A DNA stretch of 64,000 bases. Source: Diadophis punctatus similis. Lineage: Eukaryota; Chordata; Lepidosauria; Squamata; Dipsadidae. The notes below the pieces were generated by a model. That model was not told the origin of the DNA and made no database searches. It saw nothing but the letters and a program-made list of their open reading frames with translations. A program made the translations under genes and the position numbers. Within the stretch, counting starts at the first letter, position 1. Each line of letters starts with the position of its first letter. This document shows positions 37,695-49,649 of the stretch, one piece after another. The DNA lies in assembly GCA_023053685.1 (NCBI GenBank), contig JALIGW010000001.1:74964740-75028739 (forward strand), written 5' to 3'.

Positions 37695-37719
37695 TTTGTT
37701 TGTTTGTTTGTTTGTTTGT

Positions 37720-37750
<31 letters not shown>

Positions 37751-37754
37751 TTTG
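37621..37754. repeat. (ATTT)n(GTTT)n(ATTT)n microsatellite
   Basis: Continuous tetranucleotide repeat with a central GTTT block, directly at the 3' end of the minus-strand Sauria SINE. Confidence 0.97.
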
Positions 37755-37985
37755 TGAGATTTATATACCGCCTCACAGTGCAAGCACTCTCTAAGCGGTT
37801 TACACCAGTAAGCAATGTATATTTATATTGCCCCCAACAATCTGGGTCCTCATTTTACCTACCTCGGAAGGATGGAAGGCTGAGTCAACCTTGAGCCGGT
37901 GAGATTTGAACCGCTGACCTGCGGATCACAGTCAGCTCAAGTGGCCTGCAGTACTGCCTCTAACCGCTACGCCACCTCGGCTCAT
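37755..37985 (-). mobile_element. Sauria SINE
   Basis: Minus-strand copy, head GAGCCGAGGTGGCGTAGCGG, tail TGTGAGGCGGTATATAAAT; the microsatellite continues from its 3' end. Confidence 0.87.
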
Positions 37986-38827
37986 TCTTTTAGCAGTGGT
38001 AAACAATACCCAGAGAGGGAAAAATAAACTGAGGGAACTCTCTCACATGCATAGATAAGTTAACAATTTATGCTCGTTTCTCACCATACAAAAATACCTT
38101 TTTTTAAAGAAAAGGTATTTCTTGAAAAGGTGAGAAAAATACTATAAGAGATGGAGTTTGGAAGGATTTTTTTTCCCCACCTCAGAAATTGGAGCCAGAT
38201 GTTCTCCTTTAATGCTTCTTGGCTCTTTGAAGATTAGACAAAAGGGCAATGTGCGTTATACGCATTTTGGTTGGATAGATCTGGATAGTATGACTCTGTG
38301 ACTCAGAGCTAATAGCAAGTGAATAGAACTAAAACCTTACCTGCAAACATGTCCCTCCTGATTTCAAGGTGGCTTTGTTTGGTAATGTATTCAGAACATT
38401 CAATAAGCTCAGTAAATTTCACAAAGTAAAGGAAATAGGGATTCTTTTTCCCTAAGGACATTTCTCAACTATAGAATTAAAGTTCTATCAATCTATCCTT
38501 GAGTTATTACACAAAATTGGCTGTCCTTGCCAATCTCTCGCCTGACTGTATTACATCAGTTCACAGTCCCCTTGCTCCTTGTTCTAGGCAAGGTGCCTGG
38601 AGTTAGAGGGGAGAGGGTTCCTGCTCTTGAGCAATTCTCCCTCAGCACATGAATTGGAGAGAATGAATAGAGTGCGTCTGATCTCAGGCCTCTGCCTATC
38701 TTTTCAGGGCTGGTTAGTCGGTTCCCCTCCCTCTCCCTCTCCCTCCCCTCCCCCTCTTGCTCTCCTCTCCTCCCTCCCCATCTTACCTCCAAATTAGTAA
38801 CATCAACCAAACACATTTTAGAAGATG
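37986..38827. other. Intergenic with C-rich tract
   Basis: Mostly unremarkable. 38726-38782 is a CCCTCC/CCTCCC tract, strongly G-rich on the minus strand. Confidence 0.6.
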
Positions 38828-38835
38828 CCCTAGAG

Positions 38836-39119
38836 CGGGGTCTCCAACCTTGGCAACTTTAAGACTTGTGGACTTCAACTCCCAGGGAAACTCCTTCTGG
38901 GAATTGAAGTCCACAAGTCTTAAAGCTGGCTGAGGAATTCTGGGAATTGAAGTCCACAAGTCTTAAAGCTGGCTGAGGAATTCTGGGAATTGAAGTCCAC
39001 AAGTCTTAAAGCTGGCTGAGGAATTCTGGGAGTTGAAGTCCACAAGTCTTAAAGCTGGCTGAGGAATTCTGGGAGTTGAAGTCCACAAGTCTTAAAGTTG
39101 CCAAGGTTGGAGACCCCTG
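38836..39119. mobile_element. H3 foldback with 43-bp tandem expansion
   Basis: Ends CGGGGTCTCCAACCTTGGC and GCCAAGGTTGGAGACCCCTG; TSD CCCTAGAG/GCCTAGAG (7 of 8). The right arm is repeated: CCACAAGTCTTAAAG starts at 38911, 38954, 38997, 39040 and 39083. Confidence 0.9.
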
Positions 39120-39167
39120 GCCTAGAGAGCAAGAGATCAGACCCTGCCCAAATTGTGCAGCTAGCTA

Positions 39168-39304
39168 CCGTGTTTCCCCGAAAATAAGACCCTGTCATAT
39201 ATATTTTTTGAACCCTGAAATAAGCACTTGGCCTTACTTGCCATGCACTCAAAAGCCCGATTGGGCTTATTATCAGGGGATGTCTTATTTTGGGGGGAAC
39301 AGGG
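39168..39304. mobile_element. Mariner-type MITE, family M-D
   Basis: CCGTGTTTCCCCGAAAATAAG left end, GTCTTATTTTGGGGGGAACAG right end region, TA on both sides. Confidence 0.75.
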
Positions 39305-39687
39305 TACATCCTATGGAGCTGGACACTTTAAAATGAAAATGACTGAAATGGAATAATACTGGGGAACTGGCAATCAAGCAAAAAGCAAGCTTGGATGCCC
39401 TTATTATATTCGGGATCTTGCAGTGAGGAAAATTGAGGGTACTACATCTATCCTGATACCCTTTTGAAGTTGCACAAATATACGCCATTTTATTTTCTGA
39501 ACAAAATAAGTGAAACTCTGCTTTTTTTTTTTTACACAGTATCTGGTTGGATGCCTGGAACAATTCATTTCAAAAACTAAGGAGGTATTTGTAGTGGTCG
39601 TGACTGGCTTCAAAATGTTGGGCATGCTCAGGTGGTTAAAGCCTTGTGTGGGTGCAATGAGTGAACCCACATTAAAAAGGGGTGGAA

Positions 39688-39810
39688 CTTTGATCCTCCA
39701 CTCCTGCCCACCATTATGAAACCAATTTTTTTAATCAAAAAGTTTCCCCAGGAGCATCTGCAGAGACTGTCATTGGTTTCATAATGGTGGGCAGGAATGG
39801 AGGATCAAAG
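39688..39810. repeat. Inverted repeat, 39-bp arms
   Basis: Arms 39688-39726 and 39772-39810 (CTTTGATCCTCCACTCCTG and complement) with one mismatch and a 45-bp spacer. Confidence 0.9.
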
Positions 39811-40383
39811 GTGGCACTTTGCCATCTTGTTTTCGGCTTTTTTGGGAGGGGTTGGAATTTTTGTCACTGCACATGCACACGAGGGCGCGGCCACGCGGCG
39901 CGGGAGGAAACAAACCAGCAGCAAGGTGTCACGGTGTGAATATTGCCAGTTGTGTGTATATGCAGGATGATGCATCCCTATCCTAATATTATGGTACATT
40001 CCAATACAAGCAGGACACGTGATGTGATCGTCTGCGCATGTGTACATTCCTGATTCTCCATTATTCATTTCTGCCTTTGATTCTGACCAGAGCGGTCACG
40101 ATTTATTAGCAAGGATGTAACTATTCATGATTTATTGTTTTTGTACTGAAATAAATATTTTCTATTAGACTTTTAATCTCGGCTTTATTTTTTAAATGTC
40201 TGAATTCCAAGACAAGAACCACATCGCCTCTATGAGATTTATTCTCACCTTAACACAAGGTAAGTTAGAACCCACCCTGGTTCAAAGTTATGGCAATGCT
40301 GGAAAAATGACTTATAACAGGTCTTCACAGCATCCCCATTGGGGGGGTGTCATGTGATCATGATTCCGGTTCCTGGCAACGTA
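39811..40383. other. Intergenic, nothing recognised
   Basis: Short GC-rich piece near 39870-39910, otherwise AT-rich. Confidence 0.45.
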
Positions 40384-41051
40384 CAGGTAGACCTCGACTT
40401 ATGACCACAATTGAGCCAAAATTTATGTTGCTAAGTGAAAAATGTGATAAGTGAGTTTTGCCCCATTTTACGACTTTTCTTGCCACATTTGTTAAGCGAA
40501 TCACCGCAGTTGTTAAATCAGTAACACAGTTGTTAAGTGAATCTGGCTTCTCCGTTGATTTTGCTTGTCAGTAGGTCGCAAAAAAGGGACCACATGATCC
40601 CAGGACACTGCAACCGTCATAAATATGAACCAGTTGTCAAGCATCCGAAGGTATATCATGTGACCACAGGGATGCTGCAATGGTTATAAGTATGAAAAAT
40701 GGTCATAAGTAACTTTTTTCAGTGCTGTTGTAACTTTGAGAGGTCACTATGTGAACTGATGTAACTCAGAAGAATTACTATGGTTGCAACTTTCCAGGAT
40801 CACATGATCACCATTTGAAACCTTCCCAGCTGGCTGTCAACAGGCAAAAATCAATGGGAGAAGCCAGCTGGGAAGGTTGCAAATTGTGTCTCACTTTGGT
40901 GTCTCACTTTACCACCATAGTGATCTGCTTAATGACCATGGCAAAAAGGTCATAAAATCCAGTGCATTCACATGATGCCTCACTTAATGACCCCACCACT
41001 TAGCAACAAGTTTTCTGGTACCAATTGGGATCATAAACTGAGGCTGACCTG
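40384..41051. mobile_element. M-B-type MITE, long or two joined copies
   Basis: Left end CAGGTAGACCTCGACTTATG after TA; right end ACTGAGGCTGACCTG before TA. A central inverted pair (CCTTCCCAGCTGG, CCAGCTGGGAAGG) near 40830-40880. Either one long element or two back-to-back copies. Confidence 0.7.
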
Positions 41052-41259
41052 TAATTCCTTGTCAAGCAAAGTTTTGGTCCAGATCTGGTTATCAGAAAAG
41101 CCAGGGGGACATGAGATGGCATAGTTTTAATATAACAAAGAGTGAGAAGACCTAGAGAACTTAAGAAGGAGTTTACTTTTGCTTTATCATCTGCAGGAAG
41201 CATTTGATTCAGTAGATCATGCCTGTGTGTAGAACACATCCAGGCTAAAAGAAATAGCA

Positions 41260-41492
41260 ATAGCACTTAGGCTTACATACCGCTTCACAGTGCTTTACAG
41301 CCCTCTCTAAGCGGTTTACAGAGTAAGCATATTGCCCCCAACAATCTGGGTCCTCATTTTACAGATCTCACAAGGATGGAAGGCTGAGTCAACCCTGAGC
41401 CTGGTGAGAATCAAACTGCCAAATTGCAGTCAGCTGGCAGTCAGCAGAAGTAGCCTGCAGTACTGCATTCTCACCACTGTACCACCATAGTT
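41260..41492 (-). mobile_element. Sauria SINE
   Basis: Minus-strand copy with TTGGGGGCAATATGCTTACT middle and GGTGGTACAGTGGTGAGAAT head. Confidence 0.85.
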
Positions 41493-41539
41493 CTGGCACA
41501 GAAATGCCAGAATATTTTATTTTTCTTTTGAGGAAACCA

Positions 41540-41930
41540 CAGTAGTCCTCTACAACCACAATTGAGCCCAAAATTTCTGTTGTTAAGCAAGACATTTATT
41601 AAGTGAGTTTTGCCCCATTTTACGACCTTTATTGCTGTAATTGTTAAATGAATCACTGCAGTTCGATAAGTTAGTAACATGGTTGTTAAGTGAATCTGGC
41701 TTCCCCTTGATTTTGCTTGTCAAAAAGTTGCAAAAGGGGATCCCATGACCTTAGGACACAGCAACCGTCTTAAGTATGAACCAGTTGCCAAGCATCTGAA
41801 TTTTGACCGCATGATCATAGCGATGCTACAAAGGTCGTAAGTGTGAAAAATGGTCATAAGTCACTTTTTTCACTGCCATTGTAACTTTGAACGGTCACTA
41901 AATGAACTGTGGTAAGTTGAGGACTATCTG
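41540..41930. mobile_element. M-B-type MITE
   Basis: CAGTAGTCCTCTACAACC start and GGTAAGTTGAGGACTATCTG end, with TA only on the right. Confidence 0.75.
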
Positions 41931-41944
41931 TACAGTGAACCAGA

Positions 41945-42640
41945 TGCTAGTATAAAAAACTGAATTTGGAGAAGCAGTGCAGGGAAGGAGATTGGAGCTG
42001 AAATACTCGCATACATATTCAGACAACATTATTTTGTGAGGTAAAAGTGAAGAAGGCTTCGATGCGTGTTAAACACAGTATTAAATATTAAGAAGACAAA
42101 TATTATTTCAACAAGGATGCTTTGTGAATTCACACTGACTGGAAAGAAGTAAAGTTGGTAGATGGTGTTGGTTTTGGAGGTCAAAGAGTAAAGATACACC
42201 GAGGTGTGCTGGAGAAGTAAACAGATTAATGCAAGGGAGGATCAATGCAATGCCAAACTTAGATAAGATCCTGAATGATATTTCCATGGCAACAACAATC
42301 AAAATAGTTAAAGCAGTGTAGTTTATTTTTTCCAATGAAAGCTAGACACTGAGGAAAAGTGAGAGAAAGTAGATTGTGCCTTCAAATGATGGATCTAGTA
42401 ATTGAGAATATCACAGACTGCAAGACCAACCAATCAATCGGTCCTGGAAGAAATAAAGATTGACTGTTCCCTTCAGGTGATGATTAGTAAGCAGCAGCTT
42501 CTATTTTGGGACATGTAATGTGAGTAAATGATGGATTGGGAAAAAAATAACTGTCAAGGTGGAGGGAAAGACAACAGATAAGGTAGATGGGTGGAATCAG
42601 GGCTATCATTCAACCTCCCAGCAGGTCTCTGAATTATTGC
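41945..42640 (+). mobile_element. RTE/Bov-B LINE fragment
   Basis: Broken plus-strand frames with LNIKKTNIIST, TARPTNQSVLEEIK and related RT C-terminal pieces. Opposite orientation to the other Bov-B fragments here. Confidence 0.6.
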
Positions 42641-42949
42641 TGGGGTCAAGTTGAAAGGAGAACATTTTGATCATAAAGGAACCAGGTGTCAAACCTGACT
42701 CGATGACAACCAGCTAAGACTGTTTGACTTGAGAATTGGGAATGAGATACAGCCAATGTTCTGAAACCAAATAGTGTTACTAGGCATGACAACAACATAG
42801 GAGGCCGTAAAAGGGAGGCAAAGTCTAAATCGAAATATCCAGTGATTCGGTCAATAAAAATTACCTCCTAACTTCCAGAGTAATTTTTTGGATTGAGATA
42901 CTTTTAAATGTTCAAGTGGGATTTAGATTGGTAACCTGTAATTAAAATT

Positions 42950-43135
42950 TATCCATGTAAGTAGATTAATAGGTACCACTTCGGCGGGAAGGTAATAGCA
43001 TTCCATGAGCCTCGGTGTACAGTCGTGCTGACCACATGGGTCTTTGGGCAACACTGGCTCCCTTGGCTAAGAAACAGAGGTGAGCACTGGCCCCTAGAGC
43101 AGGACACAACTGCACAGGACAAACATTTACCTTTA
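42950..43135 (+). mobile_element. SINE-like repeat
   Basis: TAGGTACCACTTCGGCGGGA, GCTGACCACATGGGTCTTTG and an ATTTACCTTT end; same family as 32810-33000. Confidence 0.55.
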
Positions 43136-43196
43136 ATAATTTCTCCCAAATTCCTCAGATCAGAAACAAGCGCAATGAAAATTAAGACGGTCCAGC

Positions 43197-43211
43197 ACTG
43201 CCCTCTGGTGG
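43197..43211 (-). promoter_or_regulatory. CTCF-type core motif, exact match
   Basis: The minus strand reads CCACCAGAGGGCAGT, matching CCASYAGRKGGCRSY at 15 of 15. Lies outside the recognised repeats. Confidence 0.6.
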
Positions 43212-43259
43212 CCAAAAGAAATGATTTACACATGCTCTGATTTTTATGAGCCTTGGAAA

Positions 43260-43366
43260 ATGTGATTAACACCCCCCCACACACACACACACACCCCAAC
43301 CAAAAAGAAAGAAAATAAAAAAGGAAAGGAAAGGAAAGGAAAGGAAAGGAAAGGAAAGGAAAGGAG
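43260..43366. repeat. (CA)n and (AAAGG)n simple repeats
   Basis: CA repeat at about 43269-43292 and AAAGG pentamer repeat at 43317-43366. Confidence 0.95.
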
Positions 43367-44000
43367 GAAAGGTTTTCAACTTTTCCACGGGTACTACCTA
43401 TATTTTGTAAATAAAAAAACATGGGTTACAAAATCTTAACTAATTCCCAGGATTATTCAGCACAAAGCAGGTTAGAGTAAATTGAAATGACTGCATTAAT
43501 AATGTGTCTGAAAATAAACAATAAATAAATAAATGCTCCTACAGACCAAGCTTGATGCAATGTTAGCAGGTTTCTGGTCAAATCTTCGTAGCTTTCACCC
43601 CTCTCAACTGAAAATAGTTGTGAGGAGGAAATTATTCAAATCATTACCATTACAAAAGGACTTTTAATTTTGATGACTGCATATGTCCAATATCATTTAG
43701 AAGAATTATACAAGATAAATTTAGGGAAAGAAAAAAAAATCTAATTTCACCTCTTTGGGGTAGATTCATATGTCAAAGTTTATAGATTACCAAATGTATT
43801 ACTGATATTTACAACTGTACTTCAAGATAAGCTCTTAGATATTTTAATTATACAGTTTGAAGCCACAGAACTTTAACAATCACATCCTTTTCCCTGGTAC
43901 TTTTTTTCTGTCAACCCCCCACCTTTCTGCAAAGAAAGAAATTCTTCAAACTGTCAATATTCCCTACAAAAAACGAAGTCCTACACACTCATGTCGCTAT

Positions 44001-44001
<1 letters not shown>
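43367..44001. other. Intergenic, nothing recognised
   Basis: AT-rich, no supported feature. Confidence 0.5.
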
Positions 44002-44075
<74 letters not shown>

Positions 44076-44103
44076 ATGTATATATGTATGTATGTATGTA
44101 TGA
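44002..44103. repeat. (GT)n(GTAT)n microsatellite
   Basis: 58 bp of GT followed by 45 bp of GTAT units. Confidence 0.97.
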
Positions 44104-44105
44104 AT

Positions 44106-47100
44106 ATACAATCTGCTTTTTGGAGCTCTTCATGGCAAATCTGAATTTTGCTTATTTCCTTTCCTTTCCTTTCATGAATGAGATAGGCAGGCAGGCAAAT
44201 GAGGTTAGGAAAGGCTACATTAAATAAAATGACAGCAGCTCTGTTCACCTCAGACAGTTCACCTCTGGATCCATCCCACAGCCCAATGAAATTCACTGGC
44301 TACTCTCACTGGCTTCACTCAACACTTGTTCAGATCTGTTCTTGTTCAGAACTTGAAACCAATGTATTGGGAGGGAGGACACTGGTTTTTGCCAATAGGG
44401 ATACTTACTGAAAGACAGATGATGCACCAGAAGTCTGAATTTGATCCAGACTACAGATGGCAGCATTCGGATAATGTAGTCTATACTTGGCAATTCAGCA
44501 TGGTAGAGCCTGATTGGGATGGTCCTTGATTGGAAGAACACAGGAAATGCCAGGGCTGTAGGCTAGACTGGGAAGAAGAATGTGGCAGCAGATCACTTCC
44601 AAACTGGAAAACAATATGGATACATTGACAAGTCAAGTTCTACCAGAGGTCAAACTTTACTGAAGAACATCCTTACTTTTACCAACTTAGTAGGTTAATT
44701 TCCACTTCTCCCATCAACTGAAGGAGGTTTATAAGAACTCATTTATCAGTTTCTGACAGAAAATTCAGGTAAAATTCTGTATATTGGGTCAGAGTCAGAA
44801 TCAAGCAACAGCTAAGGAACTGAAGACTTATGTTTAGCACCTGATTGTGCAGTTCAGCAACCAGCTTCCTAATCACGCTTAGATCTATAATGTAAACAGA
44901 ATAAAGATACCAGCTTGGAGAAGAACAGACAAATGTGTTGATGTTCTTTTTAAAAAAAGTCTCCGGCTGATTTGTCCTGAAATGACAAGGCTACTGCGCC
45001 ATCTAGTGAAAACTGCTGAATGGACTCAATTATCCCCAAAACTTCATAACTTCCTTCCCAATCACTGCACTTGTCACACTATGTAAATCTACCAAATACC
45101 AGAATGCTTAGAGGGAAAAGGCAAGAAACTAATGTTCACTTAGAGACTAATGACGCAGAAAAAGAGCAACCACGAAAGCCTCTCATCCATCCAGTTGTTT
45201 ATCTTAAACATTATGATTTTAACATTAATTTAAAAACCCACAGCTGTGGTTGCGTTACTCGTTCTCAAAGTTTAGGTCTACCCTGAAAATCCAAAATTTT
45301 GCAAACCATGTTATTTTTCCCACAACTGGAGTAAAACAGAGAATATGGGGCTAGATAGAACAATATGACTCTGCCCAAATTGGTACTCTTGAAATGTGTT
45401 ATGATTGTATCTTCCAGAACTCCCAATCTGTGATTGGCTGGGAAGTCAGAGAGATGCAATCCCAGCACATCTGAAAGGTTTCAGATTGGAGACTTCAGCT
45501 ATAAAAGAAAGGTGTGTCTCATGCATACAAACTGCTAAAGGCTGGAAGCAAATTGTTTTGCTTTTCTCCTCTTACTTATTGACTCTACTTACATTTCCAT
45601 AGCTTAAAAAATTAAGGACCAGGAATAGCAATAAAAGTGAAAAAGAGGCCTATGTGACTCATCCCCAGATTGATTAGAATTGGAGATGAGAGATTCAAAG
45701 AAGGCATGAATTGATCTGAGATTCAAGATATGAAAAAAGAACTGCTCGTGAGCTATAATGGAATAGCATCAAAATGGATAAAGAAATTACATTTCTGGCA
45801 AAATGGGATGCAAATAGGAACTGTTAAAGGATATTATCTCTGCCAAGTTTCAGCTTGATAGCTTTTAAGGTTTCACTCCAATATATTTTAGAAACATTTC
45901 TCCTCTACTTTCTTAAAGCTAGAAACAGAAGGGAAGAGGACCTTCAGTTGATCATCAAGAGTCTAAATTACGCTGAACGAAGGCAGAAAGTGTTTATCGA
46001 TTGTTGTGCACTGCTCAGAGTTCCCTCAGTGAGATGGGCCACTATATAAATTTGATTAATGAAATAAAATATTCCAATTAAGTTTATCTTTTTAAACATA
46101 ACTTTTAAATATGGATTTTGGGTGGGTGCGGGGAAGAACTTTGTTCTTTTTTCTTTAATTTTTAATTTTTTTAAAGACATAACAACACCAACACATACAC
46201 ATATAAAACAAATATAAAACCAAGTAGCAGTAAGAAAAAGACAGTCTCCTTCTAGTTGCACCTAAGTCTTAGTGACTTCACAGATGTGTCTGGGCCTAAT
46301 CCAGTCCAGTCCTACTCTGCCTATTATCTGGGTTTTGTACCCTTACAATTTTCTCCCCTCCCTTTTTTTAAAATAGCATCTGCAATTAACCTGGTACCCA
46401 TTCACTCACTGTGAGACTTAAGTCTGCCATAATCATGCAAGATCAGTCCCATTAGTGAATACTTGGTTTGAACCATGGGTATATTCCTGACTGATTAGCT
46501 TTGTGACTGTATGAAGAATGGTGATTACTGAACTCAACTCCTAATTCTGCTGATAGGCCCAATCTGGAAGCATGACATGCGAGAACAAAGTTAAGTCTTG
46601 TTACTGGTCACATTCAAGAACCTGATAAAGCGAATGAAGCCCGAAGTAATGTTAGTCATGCTACCTCAAAGAAGCTATGATAAATTTGAAAACTCAGTGG
46701 ATAGCTGCTCATACGAATGACAGAAAGCCCATCACGCTATTCAACTCTTCCATATAGGAAACTGAAATATATTCCATTATATATTCTCTCTAAGAATTCC
46801 AAGATCAGCAGAAAACCCTTCAACTCTCCTTTTAGAGTCACCCAGTACTAGTCATCACTTTGATGCAGGACTCCGCTTCAGTGTACGAATCTCCTTTGAT
46901 GAGGAGAGTTGACAAAAGTGTCACTGAATTGAGTCGCCCATAGAAAGTTCTGCGCAACCTAGTAAAGAATAAATCCTACCCTGTCAATTAATTCTGTCTC
47001 TACAAAGCATTGCTCAAATATTGTCCAGAGAATCAAACTTCCTTTCTATTGCCCCAAGGAATGGTGTAGTTTTGGAATTGCTCTCAAATGGAGGCCTCAC

Positions 47101-47610
47101 TCAGCGTTTGCAAATAGGAAATCACATCTTAGAATTTCACTGGGGTTCAGATCCAAAGGAATGCAACAATTGTTAATTGAAAAAGAGAGAGAGAGAGAGA
47201 TAGCAAACCTGGGTTAACATCGGAAATATATCTGGTGTCAAATATTCAAAACATATATCCCTTGCACTTCATACTGTCATTGTGTTTAATGTGATCAATA
47301 TATTAAATATGGGGAAGTGATCATAGTTAACTGAGGTGTTGATTGCAAACATTGTTTTTCATATGCAAAATCCCCCAAAGCAGCAACTCCGCCCAAAACC
47401 TATAGAATTCGCATAGCTCTTTGAAACACTTAACATCTTGCAGCCCTGATTCAGTTATCTGCTCTTAAATGGATCCTCACTTTGTTTCATAAATATGCTT
47501 TAATTCAGTCACTCCGATTCATCTGAAGCCTTGTGAGATTGAACACTCCTTTGAGCTTTGCACAACACGATTATGAAACTTCTGAGTGCTGAGCTGAACT
47601 GTAGGACTAA
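44106..47610. other. Intergenic, mostly unique-looking DNA
   Basis: 3.5 kb with little recognised repeat. A decayed LINE 3' end may lie at 45990-46070 (GCACTGCTCAGAGTTCCCTC, ATAAATTTGATTAATGAAAT). No exon supported. Confidence 0.5.
44995..45009 (-). promoter_or_regulatory. CTCF-type core motif, near match
   Basis: The minus strand reads TCACTAGATGGCGCA, 13 of 15 to the consensus (mismatches at the first and last positions). Confidence 0.35.
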
Positions 47611-47693
47611 CAGATGGTCCTTTATATACAATCATTTGTTTAGCAACCATTCAAAATTATAATAGCACTGACAAAAGCAACTTACGACTAGTC

Positions 47694-48082
47694 CAGTGGT
47701 GGGTTCCTACCGGTGTGGTCCACTTTATCATTCTGGTAGCGGCCAGCAGATGGCGCTGTTTGCACGCGACCGCTCTGGTGCCGAATTTTTGGGCTTTTTT
47801 GCTTCTGTGTATGTGCGGAAGCCAAATCTCACTGAAATCTTGTGAGGGGATGCGCGCGCACGATTTTGGCAAGATTTTGCTTCCACGCATGCGCAGAAGC
47901 AAAATGTCGGCAAAATCGTGTACGTGCGAGTCCCCTCACAAGATTTCGGTGAGATTTTGCTTCCGCGCATGTGCAGAAGCAACATCGCACAAGGGGCATG
48001 TGCGCGTAGCGAGCGCATGCACCAAACATGGTGATGCGCGCGCAGCGCTCCGGTAGCGAGGTAAGTGAGCAACCCACCCCTG
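47694..48082 (+). mobile_element. hAT-type element, family H1, 389 bp
   Basis: Ends CAGTGGTGGGTTCCTACCGG and GGTAAGTGAGCAACCCACCCC; perfect 8-bp TSD GACTAGTC. Same length as 52940-53328. Carries a CTCF-type motif. Confidence 0.93.
47743..47757 (+). promoter_or_regulatory. CTCF-type core motif in H1 element, exact match
   Basis: CCAGCAGATGGCGCT matches CCASYAGRKGGCRSY at 15 of 15. Transposon-borne. Confidence 0.55.
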
Positions 48083-48415
48083 GACTAGTCCTCTCATTTA
48101 TGACCATCACAGTATCCCCGTGGTCACGTGATCAAAATTCAGGTAATTGTCAACCAGCATGTATTGTTATTTACCGCAACTGCAAGATCTCAGTATCGTG
48201 TGATTGCCATTTGCGACTTTCCTAGCTAACTTCTGACAATGGGGAAACCCAGATTCGCTTCACAGCTGCATGATTCGCACTTAATAACTGCAGCCATTTG
48301 CTTAACAACTGTGGAAAGAAAAGTCATAAAAATGGGGTAAAAGCCACTTAACAGCTGCTTTGCTTAGCAATGGAATTTTGGGGCTCAGTTCCGGTCGTAA
48401 GTCAAGGATTACCTT

Positions 48416-49297
48416 GACAGCTGAGTTTGTAGCTGCAAATTTCTAAGTTGAGATGGATTTCTGCCAAAGCTGTCTGTTCCTCAGGCAAGCTGCCTCTCTT
48501 TGCTTGACTGCCAACTACTCAATTTTAAACTGGCTTGACCGGTTTTTTTTTTCCTGTTTCCCAGTGTGTTTTTTTCTTCTGGCAATGGATAACTCTAGCT
48601 TTCCTTCCAAGAAATGACTAGACGTATGCAAAATAGGCAATGGACATTTTCCCCCAATCATATATGGAAAATTTAATATCACGCTATTTTTGTACAGACT
48701 TAGCAGGGGAGGGAAGAGTATAATTGTTGGCACTATGTTACCTGCCAGACAAAGAATATTTTGTTTGGTAAGGGTTTTTTTTAAACTTCTCATAATGCAT
48801 TACAACAAACCTGAAACTCAAATAATGCCTATGTTTTGATCGTTCTTTGTTTACTTTTCTTCCAAACTATTAAATAAGACTGATGTGTGACTATCTTGTT
48901 CTCCATATATAAGGCCACATCTCCAATCTGGTTAATGCTGGGACTTTTGATCCCAACTTATTTAGAAGGCCTTAGGTTGATGTAATACAGGGAGATAACA
49001 TGCAAACACCAAGTAGCATAAATCAACAAAAGACACATTAAAAAAAACTTCTTTAAAAATTAATAATGAAAAATCACAGTCAAGTCCATTATAAAGTCTG
49101 CAAGCATCAGGAAAGAGGCCAAATCAAATAAAACAAAGATTCCATTTTAAGGAATGGAAGGCATACTAAGGCTGGTAATGAATTGTGTAGGATTGAGGTT
49201 TATCAGACTCTAAACATCCATTGGATTGTTTCCATTACTGGTCTTGCTCCGAGAGCCAAATTGGGGAATATCTCATCCTTTCATCCCTTTTTGTTCC
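48416..49297. other. Intergenic, nothing recognised
   Basis: AT-rich, no supported feature. Confidence 0.5.
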
Positions 49298-49305
49298 CTT
49301 TAGAG

Positions 49306-49574
49306 CAGCGGTTCTCAACCTGGGGGTCGCAATCCCTTTGGAGGTCAAACGACCCTTTCACAGGGGTCGGGAGACTTCGCCCGGACACCGCCATTTGGGT
49401 TCTTTTACACTCTGCGCATGCGCAGAACGCTTTGCGCATGCGCAGAGGGTAAAAGAACCCAAATGGCGGCGGCGGGGCAGTGGTTGCGGCGGCGGGTGTG
49501 CTGGTGGGATGGGGCGCAGTGGGGGCGCAGGGGCACGGCGTGGGGCGCGGCATTAGGAAGGTTCAGAACCACTG
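49306..49574. mobile_element. SPIN-like hAT element, family H6
   Basis: Left end CAGCGGTTCTCAACCTGGGG with GGTCGCAATCCC and CCTTTCACAGGGGTCG, which I recall as the SPIN family start; right end GGTTCAGAACCACTG. Perfect 8-bp TSD CTTTAGAG (49298-49305, 49575-49582). Contains two GCGCATGCGC palindromes. Confidence 0.8.
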
Positions 49575-49649
49575 CTTTAGAGCTCCTTTGGCTGGGATTG
49601 CTGAAAACCAAGGTATAAATTGTTATTTCATAGTGAAAAATAGCTGAAA

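Larger units (their letters stand above)
47611..48415. mobile_element. M-B-type MITE split by an H1 element
   Basis: Left part CAGATGGTCC...TTACGACTAGTC (47611-47693) and right part CTCTCATTTATGACC...GTCAAGGATTACCTTG (48091-48415) form one element around the H1 insertion. Confidence 0.75.

Noticed and set aside
43317..43366. CRISPR-like or minisatellite array
   Set aside because: It is a plain AAAGG pentamer repeat without spacers. No CRISPR structure exists anywhere in the window.
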